In this document: piece after piece, positions 13,776 to 18,960 of the stretch | How the letters are laid out: every line of letters begins with the position of its first letter | Numbering within the stretch: position 1 is the first letter of the stretch | Source: UBA9300 sp032260385 | GTDB taxonomy: Bacteria > Bacteroidota > Bacteroidia > Bacteroidales > VadinHA17 | Direction of reading: 5' to 3' | Length of the DNA: 18,960 nt | Assembly (NCBI GenBank): GCA_032260385.1 | Contig: JAVVEL010000037.1 | Coordinates: 1-18,960 of the forward strand | Made by a program: the position numbers and the translations under genes | The notes under the pieces: model-generated | The model's input: only the letters and a program-made list of their open reading frames with translations | What the model was told of the DNA's origin: nothing | The model's database searches: none

Positions 13776-15020
13776 ATGAACATTAAGTGCACCTTCCTGC
13801 TTGTTTTGGTCCTGATACTTGGATCATGCACATCTGAGAACAACAATGTATACGAATGGCGAGGTAATGGCAGAACAGGTATCTTTCCTGATACCGGCCT
13901 GCTGGACGAGTGGCCGCCGGAAGGACCTCCCGAAGTATGGGCTATCGAAGGTCTTGGCAATGGTCATGGCTCCCCCACCTTCACTGATAAGCGCTTCTAT
14001 ATAACAGGCGAAAAAGACACTATGGCTGTTCTTCAGTGCTATGATCCTGAGGGCAATGCCATCTGGGAAAGCGTCCTTGGTCCCGAATGGACAAGGTCCT
14101 ATCCCGGTTCCCGCTCCGCTCCCACCGTAGCTGGTAATCTGGTATACACCGTGACCGGGATGGGAGATATCTTCTGCGTTGACAGCGAAAACGGGGAAAT
14201 AATATGGTCGAAGTATTTTATCGATGATGCTGATGGAATTCCCATCATGCATGGTTTTTCTGAAGCCCCTGTAATAGAAGGTGACATAGTATTCTGGGTT
14301 CCGGGTGGCCGGAAAGTAAATGCAGCGGCCCTGAACCGTTTTACAGGCGAATATATCTGGATATCCGATGGTGTAGGTGAAAGGTCCGGTTACAACCAGG
14401 GGAACCTCATCAGACTGGCTGACAGGAATATTTTTGTTACTTTCTCAGCCTACCACCTGATGGGCTTTGACAGTAATACTGGTGAATTATTATGGACGCA
14501 TGAGCAGGATAACCTGGAACCCGCGGAAAGAAAGCTGGGGATGGGTGATACTCACAGTAATTCCGTTATTTTTGACAGTGGCTTCATTTATTACCAGGCT
14601 GGTGATGGTAATTGCGGCGTCAAGCTTAATCTTTCTGAAGACGGTTCCGAGATCACCGAAGTATGGCGTAACAGTTCTTTTGACGGCTTTATGGGCGGGA
14701 TAGTAAAGTATGGGGATTATATTTTCGGCAGTTCAGCTACTAAACCTGAACTGAGGGTAATAAACGCTCTTACCGGTACCCTGACGGATTCCTTACGTAT
14801 CGGACAGGGGGCAATAATAGCCGCTGACAACATGCTTTACTACTATTCCCAGGCAGGCAGGCTGCACCTGTTAAGCCACAAGCAGGGAAAGGTCAGCGAG
14901 GTAAGTTCTTTCAGGATAACCAGGGGCTCACTCCAGCATTTTGCCCACCCGGTAATAAATAAAGGAATCCTGTACCAGCGGCACGGTGATGTGCTTATGG
15001 CATTTGATCTAAAAAAATAA
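13776..15020 (+). CDS. PQQ-like beta-propeller repeat lipoprotein
   Basis: A 414-residue lipoprotein with a beta-propeller. The signal is MNIKCTFLLVLVLILGSC with lipobox LGSC, and the lipidated Cys is residue 18. The mature part carries repeated PQQ/WD-like blades such as GNAIWESVLGPEW, NGEIIWSKYF, TGEYIWISDGVG and TGELLWTHEQ, each with the Gly-Glu-x-x-Trp pattern of PQQ-like repeats. Related Bacteroidota proteins sit on the outer side of the cell envelope, and some act as scaffolds. No PQQ-enzyme catalytic signature is present, so a dehydrogenase role is not supported. It has its own promoter box and converges with PPK2 20 bp downstream. Confidence 0.85.
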   Translation: MNIKCTFLLVLVLILGSCTSENNNVYEWRGNGRTGIFPDTGLLDEWPPEGPPEVWAIEGLGNGHGSPTFTDKRFYITGEKDTMAVLQCYDPEGNAIWESVLGPEWTRSYPGSRSAPTVAGNLVYTVTGMGDIFCVDSENGEIIWSKYFIDDADGIPIMHGFSEAPVIEGDIVFWVPGGRKVNAAALNRFTGEYIWISDGVGERSGYNQGNLIRLADRNIFVTFSAYHLMGFDSNTGELLWTHEQDNLEPAERKLGMGDTHSNSVIFDSGFIYYQAGDGNCGVKLNLSEDGSEITEVWRNSSFDGFMGGIVKYGDYIFGSSATKPELRVINALTGTLTDSLRIGQGAIIAADNMLYYYSQAGRLHLLSHKQGKVSEVSSFRITRGSLQHFAHPVINKGILYQRHGDVLMAFDLKK

Positions 15021-15040
15021 GATTACTCCCGGGGTCCTTC

Positions 15041-15790
15041 TCAGGAGGTGCTGAACATTTCTGTTTTCAGTTCCGGCCATTGCAGGTCAAGGCTTTTAAG
15101 TGTCTTCAGCACTTCTTCTGCAACATAATACAGCTTCTGCCAGTTTTTGTCAGCAGGTACAATATGCCATGGTATTTCATTACATTCCCTGAATATCCGT
15201 TCATATACCTTAATATACTCCGGCATTTTCTCGCGTGTTTCCCAATCGCCATCCTTATGCTTCCAGTGTTTTGTCTCCATATTAATTCTCTCCAGGAGCC
15301 TCTCTTCCTGGGCTTCGGGTGATACATTCAGGAAAAATTTAAGGATCCTTGTATCGTTATGCTCTAATAATTTCTCGAAATCATTTATCAGCCTGTAACG
15401 CTTTTCCACGACTTCAGCAGGAAATAAACCTTCAACTGAAGGCACCAGTATGTCTTCGTAATGCGATCTGATAAAAATCTGGATGTCTCCCTTGGCAGGT
15501 GCTTCCCTGTGTACCCTCCACAGAAAATCGTGAGCATACTCCTCCGCAGTAGGTTTCTTAAAGCTTTTAATCCTGATGCCAATGGGATTGCAATATTTCA
15601 GTAAACGCCTTGTCAGACCATCTTTGCCCGAAGCATCAGTTCCCTGGAATACTATCAGCAAACTATACTTACCCTGGGCATACATTTTGTACTGTAATTC
15701 GCCTATCTCCTTAAGTAATCCCTTTGTTTTATCTTTAATTACCGTTTTGTCCCATTCTTTATTGAAAGCAGGATAATCCTTTATCTTCAT
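15041..15790 (-). CDS. ppk2: Polyphosphate kinase 2 family protein
   Basis: A 249-residue PPK2 protein, which uses polyphosphate to phosphorylate nucleotides (AMP, ADP or GDP, depending on class). The Walker A-like GTDASGKDG is at 50-58 with Lys56. The lid region HDFLWRVHREAPAKGDI spans 87-103. The Walker B-like block IFIRSHYEDILV (105-116) has Ile107 where most relatives have Asn (FNRSHYED). The HDFLWR and SHYED wording resembles class III enzymes. The length fits a single-domain PPK2. It lies alone, convergent with the lipoprotein gene; dodecin follows upstream on the same strand 122 bp away. The substrate class is uncertain. Confidence 0.9.
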   Translation of the reverse strand: MKIKDYPAFNKEWDKTVIKDKTKGLLKEIGELQYKMYAQGKYSLLIVFQGTDASGKDGLTRRLLKYCNPIGIRIKSFKKPTAEEYAHDFLWRVHREAPAKGDIQIFIRSHYEDILVPSVEGLFPAEVVEKRYRLINDFEKLLEHNDTRILKFFLNVSPEAQEERLLERINMETKHWKHKDGDWETREKMPEYIKVYERIFRECNEIPWHIVPADKNWQKLYYVAEEVLKTLKSLDLQWPELKTEMFSTS

Positions 15791-15912
15791 GAATAATCAG
15801 TATTTACCCCGATTGATATTTACACAAACCATCAGGTGTTAATTGAGTAAGATATTAACTATTTAACCTTATTTCAAACCGCTTCGAAGACAATAAGCTG
15901 TATGCACGAAAA

Positions 15913-16116
15913 CTAGTCAAAAACCTCGAAGGTTATTTTTGCGTTAACCCTGTATTCCGTAACCTTATTGTCTTTAACCACGGCCATCTGTTCCTGGACA
16001 TAGACTGATTTAATGCCCTTGACCGTTTTTGCAGATGTTTTAACAGCATTCCTGACAGCATCTTCCCAGCTCTCTTCGGAAGAAGCCAATACTTCAATAA
16101 CTTTTAATACTGACAT
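15913..16116 (-). CDS. Dodecin flavin-binding protein
   Basis: A 67-residue dodecin, a dodecameric flavin storage or buffering protein. I chose the ATG at 16116; the frame extends 78 codons further, but that part has no dodecin character. MSVLKVIEVLASS forms the first strand. SWEDAVRNAVKTSAKTVKGI is the single helix with the flavin-stacking Trp at residue 17. VYVQEQMAVVKDN and EYRVNAKITFEVFD are the following strands, with the Gln-x-Ala-type flavin contact region. The match is full length. A weak TATCTTGG (-7-like) at 16169-16176 on the minus strand lies about 53 bp upstream. It is divergent from the M14 gene. Confidence 0.92.
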   Translation of the reverse strand: MSVLKVIEVLASSEESWEDAVRNAVKTSAKTVKGIKSVYVQEQMAVVKDNKVTEYRVNAKITFEVFD

Positions 16117-16293
16117 AATTCTATTTTTAAAAAAGTGATTAATGATTTCAACCCGAAGGCATCTATAGCCAAGATAAGAAATTTTAGCCACATGGCAGTG
16201 TTTAATAACATTAATTTTATGTTTTATTAACAGACCAAATGAGTGTATGTATCCGTATTTTTTTACATTTAAACTTTTTACCAAATTCTTGAA

Positions 16294-18960
16294 ATGATGA
16301 AGGTTACAAAATCCATTTACAGGCTTAATGCATTGAATATCAACAAGCATGTCGGTTTGATAAGCTCAATACGGATGCTAGCAATCTTGCTTCTACTAAG
16401 TATCAGTACAGGGTCCTGGCTTCATGCACAGGAAAATATTACCGATCCGCTATCCTTCCTTGGATTTGACATCGGGGCTGATTATCACCTGACAAATTAC
16501 ACAAAGGCCCTTGAATACTGGCAATTGCTGGATAAGGAATCTGATCGTATGATCCTTGAGAATATTGGGACTTCGGCTGAAGGAAGGCCGCAGTATATGG
16601 CCGTAATAAGCAGTCCCCGGAACCTTGAAAAACTGGATTATTACAGGAACATATCCCAGAAACTTGCCCTGGCAAAAGATATTACTGAGGAGGAGGCCAG
16701 GCGTATGGCCAGGGAAGGGAAGGCTGTTATCTGGATTGACGGTGGTCTGCATGCGACTGAAGTTGTCGGCTCGCACCAGCTTATTGAAACCGTTTACAGG
16801 ATGCTTAGCAGGACGGATGATGAAACATTAAGGATACTTGATGATGTTATACTACTCGCGGCATTTGCAAATCCGGACGGACTGGAACTGGTTGGTGACT
16901 GGTACATGAGGCACGAAGATACCACAAAGAGGAGTTCCAGTGGCCTGCCGCGCTTGTACCAGAAATATACCGGACATGATAATAACCGCGACTCCTACAT
17001 GGTTACACAAGCAGAAACGGAAAATATGGCGCGCATTATGTACAGGAAATATTTCCCGCAAATAATGTACAATCATCACCAGACCGGTCCAAACGGCATG
17101 GTCGTGTTTATTCCTCCTTTCCGCGAACCACCTAATTACACCTATGATCCTTTGCTGATTGCAGGAATACAATCTGTGGGACTTGCGATGCATGGCAGGC
17201 TAATTGCAGAGGGGAAGCCCGGCAGTGGAATGAGGTCTGTTGCCAGTTATTCAACATGGTTTAACGGAAATCTCCGTACCACAGGCTACTTCCATAACCA
17301 GATAGGTATATTAACCGAAATAAAGGGAAATCCAACTCCTATTGAGATAGAATTTAACCCTGACAGGCAATTACCAATGAACGATATGCCCTTCCCTATT
17401 GAACCCGGTCCATTCTCTTTCAGGGATGCCATAGAATATTCTTACTCGATGAATATGGCAATACTTGATTATGCTTCCCGCTACAGGGAAACATTATTAT
17501 TTAACCGCTACATTATGGGCAGGAATAATATCGAAAAAGGGAGCAGGGATAACTGGACCTTGCACCCTGATATTATTGAGAATCTTAAGAAAGTGTCGGC
17601 AAACGATAATAACAGGGATGAAGGGAGTGAACAAAACTGGTACAGGAGAAGGGGTTTATCACTTGATTACCTTAAATATCTCAGATTGCCTGAGAACAGG
17701 GATGCAAGGGCATATATCCTACCGTCAGATCAAACGGACTTCCCGACTGCTGTTAAATTTGCCAATACCTTTATAAAAAATGGTGTTACCGTACACAGGG
17801 CAACTGAAGAATTTTCAGTGAACGGGAAATCCTATCCGACTGGGTCGCTGGTTTTCAAGACAGACCAGGCATTCAGGCCTCATATACTGGATCTCTTTGA
17901 ACCACAGGACCATCCTGATGATTTCCAGTATGAAGGAGGTCCTCCCAATCCACCCTATGACAATGCCGGTTACACCCTTGCCTACCAGATGGGTATAGAA
18001 TTTGACCGCATCCTTGAAGCCGTGGACAGACCCTTTGAAGAAATCAAAGGCATGGTGGAGCCTCTAAACGGAGTTATAGCAAATGCAACAGATGCAAAGG
18101 GATACCTTGTCGATCATGCCGTTAATGATGCTGCTACCCTCACAAACAGGCTGCTTGCTGAAAAGCAGGATGTTTACTGGATTACCGAGACCCTCCCGGA
18201 CGGTGGCAGGAACTGGCCGGCCGGAACCATCTATATACCCTCATCGCGTAAGGCTAATGCTATAATTGAGGAAGCAGCAGCCGGCCTGGGGCTTAATTTC
18301 AATGGTCTCGATAAAAGCCCTGAGTGCGGTCTTATGAAGATCAAGGCACCCAGGATAGGTCTGTGGGACCGTTACGGTGGTTCAATGGAATCGGGATGGA
18401 CAAGGTTTATTATGGAACAGTTCGAATTCCCTTATAAGAAGGTGTTCCCAAAAAGACTAGATGCCGGTGATCTGAAAAAAGATTTTGACGTCCTGGTTTT
18501 TGTCAGCAGGGCCATACCATATGGTGAAACACGTACTTCATCATACTATGGAAGAGCAGAGAGCGATGACGAGAGCGATATACCTGCTGAATACCGTGAC
18601 TGGCTGGGGAGTGTGACAAGTGATGTGACTATTCCCCAGTTATTGGCGTTTTTGAAAGAAGGAGGCACCATTATTACGATAGGCAGTTCCACAAACCTTG
18701 CATACCATGCCAACCTGCCGCTTAGCAATCATATTGTGAACGGTAAGGGAGAACAGCTCGGCAGGAATGAATACTTTATACCGTCCTCTATACTGCAGGT
18801 AAGATTTAACAATAGTTTACCCGTAGCATGGGGCATGAAGGAAAGGGTTGATATATTTTTCAGCAACAGTCCTGTTTTCAGGCTAAAACCCGATGCAGAT
18901 AAGATGGGTCTAAGGCCTGTGGCCTGGTTCGACAGCGATACCCCGCTGAGAAGCGGCTGG
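16294..18960 (+). CDS. M14 zinc carboxypeptidase-like exported protein, partial
   Basis: An open frame of 889 codons from the ATG at 16294 to the window end with no stop, so the 3' end is missing. The M14 metallopeptidase core is clear: the HxxE zinc motif is GLHATE with His153 and Glu156, the third ligand is His261 or His262 in YNHHQTG, substrate-binding NNRDS is at 230-234, and the catalytic Glu is probably Glu342 in ILTEIKGNP. A signal peptide with core LAILLLLSISTG ends near HAQ (44-46). An in-frame ATG at 16375 gives a much more normal signal peptide and may be the true start. About 500 residues follow the peptidase domain, longer than classical carboxypeptidases and typical of large Bacteroidota M14 proteins. 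It probably acts in the periplasm or outside. Confidence 0.9.
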   Translation, partial: MMKVTKSIYRLNALNINKHVGLISSIRMLAILLLLSISTGSWLHAQENITDPLSFLGFDIGADYHLTNYTKALEYWQLLDKESDRMILENIGTSAEGRPQYMAVISSPRNLEKLDYYRNISQKLALAKDITEEEARRMAREGKAVIWIDGGLHATEVVGSHQLIETVYRMLSRTDDETLRILDDVILLAAFANPDGLELVGDWYMRHEDTTKRSSSGLPRLYQKYTGHDNNRDSYMVTQAETENMARIMYRKYFPQIMYNHHQTGPNGMVVFIPPFREPPNYTYDPLLIAGIQSVGLAMHGRLIAEGKPGSGMRSVASYSTWFNGNLRTTGYFHNQIGILTEIKGNPTPIEIEFNPDRQLPMNDMPFPIEPGPFSFRDAIEYSYSMNMAILDYASRYRETLLFNRYIMGRNNIEKGSRDNWTLHPDIIENLKKVSANDNNRDEGSEQNWYRRRGLSLDYLKYLRLPENRDARAYILPSDQTDFPTAVKFANTFIKNGVTVHRATEEFSVNGKSYPTGSLVFKTDQAFRPHILDLFEPQDHPDDFQYEGGPPNPPYDNAGYTLAYQMGIEFDRILEAVDRPFEEIKGMVEPLNGVIANATDAKGYLVDHAVNDAATLTNRLLAEKQDVYWITETLPDGGRNWPAGTIYIPSSRKANAIIEEAAAGLGLNFNGLDKSPECGLMKIKAPRIGLWDRYGGSMESGWTRFIMEQFEFPYKKVFPKRLDAGDLKKDFDVLVFVSRAIPYGETRTSSYYGRAESDDESDIPAEYRDWLGSVTSDVTIPQLLAFLKEGGTIITIGSSTNLAYHANLPLSNHIVNGKGEQLGRNEYFIPSSILQVRFNNSLPVAWGMKERVDIFFSNSPVFRLKPDADKMGLRPVAWFDSDTPLRSGW

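Noticed and set aside
13824..14252. 142-codon minus-strand ORF inside the propeller gene
   Set aside because: Antisense shadow of a well-supported coding sequence with clear repeats and lipobox.
16117..16350. Upstream extension of the dodecin reading frame by 78 codons
   Set aside because: Dodecins are about 65-75 residues; the extension has no dodecin features and would overlap the start of the M14 gene.

Overview
The window looks like a chromosome segment of a Bacteroidota bacterium, probably from the Bacteroidales/Marinilabiliales side. Clues: starts lack strong Shine-Dalgarno sequences, two exact TATCTTTG boxes (the Bacteroidota -7 promoter consensus TAnnTTTG) stand in front of reading frames, and the protein families are typical of the phylum (Tat-exported Gfo/Idh/MocA oxidoreductase, xylose-isomerase-like TIM barrel, DegV/DAK fusion, PQQ-like propeller lipoprotein, large M14 peptidase). 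There are no tRNA or rRNA genes, no CRISPR array, and no intact transposase.

Layout. 1-580: AT-rich, then repeat- and hairpin-rich non-coding DNA. 581-2993 (+): two genes for Tat-exported enzymes of sugar metabolism. 2994-3461: no recognised gene. 3462-9899 (all -): six genes that look like one lipid-modification locus. In transcription order these are a SnoaL-like protein, an SDR, a CrtI-type FAD oxidoreductase, a DUF2177 membrane protein, a fused FakA-FakB-like fatty acid kinase/binding protein, and a DUF1295 (steroid 5-alpha-reductase-like) membrane protein. The locus is interrupted by REP-like hairpins (8354-8445) and by a promoter plus a tiny signal-peptide ORF (6510-6637). 10110-12055 (+): a two-gene ABC-2 exporter, divergent from the locus. 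12102-12581 (-): a PrxQ/BCP peroxiredoxin. 12794-13181: remnants of two different genes, the C-terminus of an SDR and the C-terminal half of a SOUL haem-binding protein. 13300-13698 (+): a hotdog thioesterase. 13776-15020 (+): a PQQ-like propeller lipoprotein. 15041-15790 (-): PPK2. 15913-16116 (-): dodecin. 16294-18960 (+): an M14 zinc carboxypeptidase-like protein that runs off the window.

How the genes may work together (inference). The minus-strand block combines fatty acid capture/phosphorylation (FakA-FakB), redox steps on polyene or acyl chains (CrtI-like, SDR, DUF1295) and a small SnoaL cone protein. An exporter diverges from it, and a peroxiredoxin and an acyl-CoA-type thioesterase lie nearby. 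This points to production, remodelling or protection of an unusual membrane lipid. The block is the best candidate here for an undescribed system. Its product cannot be read from the sequence.
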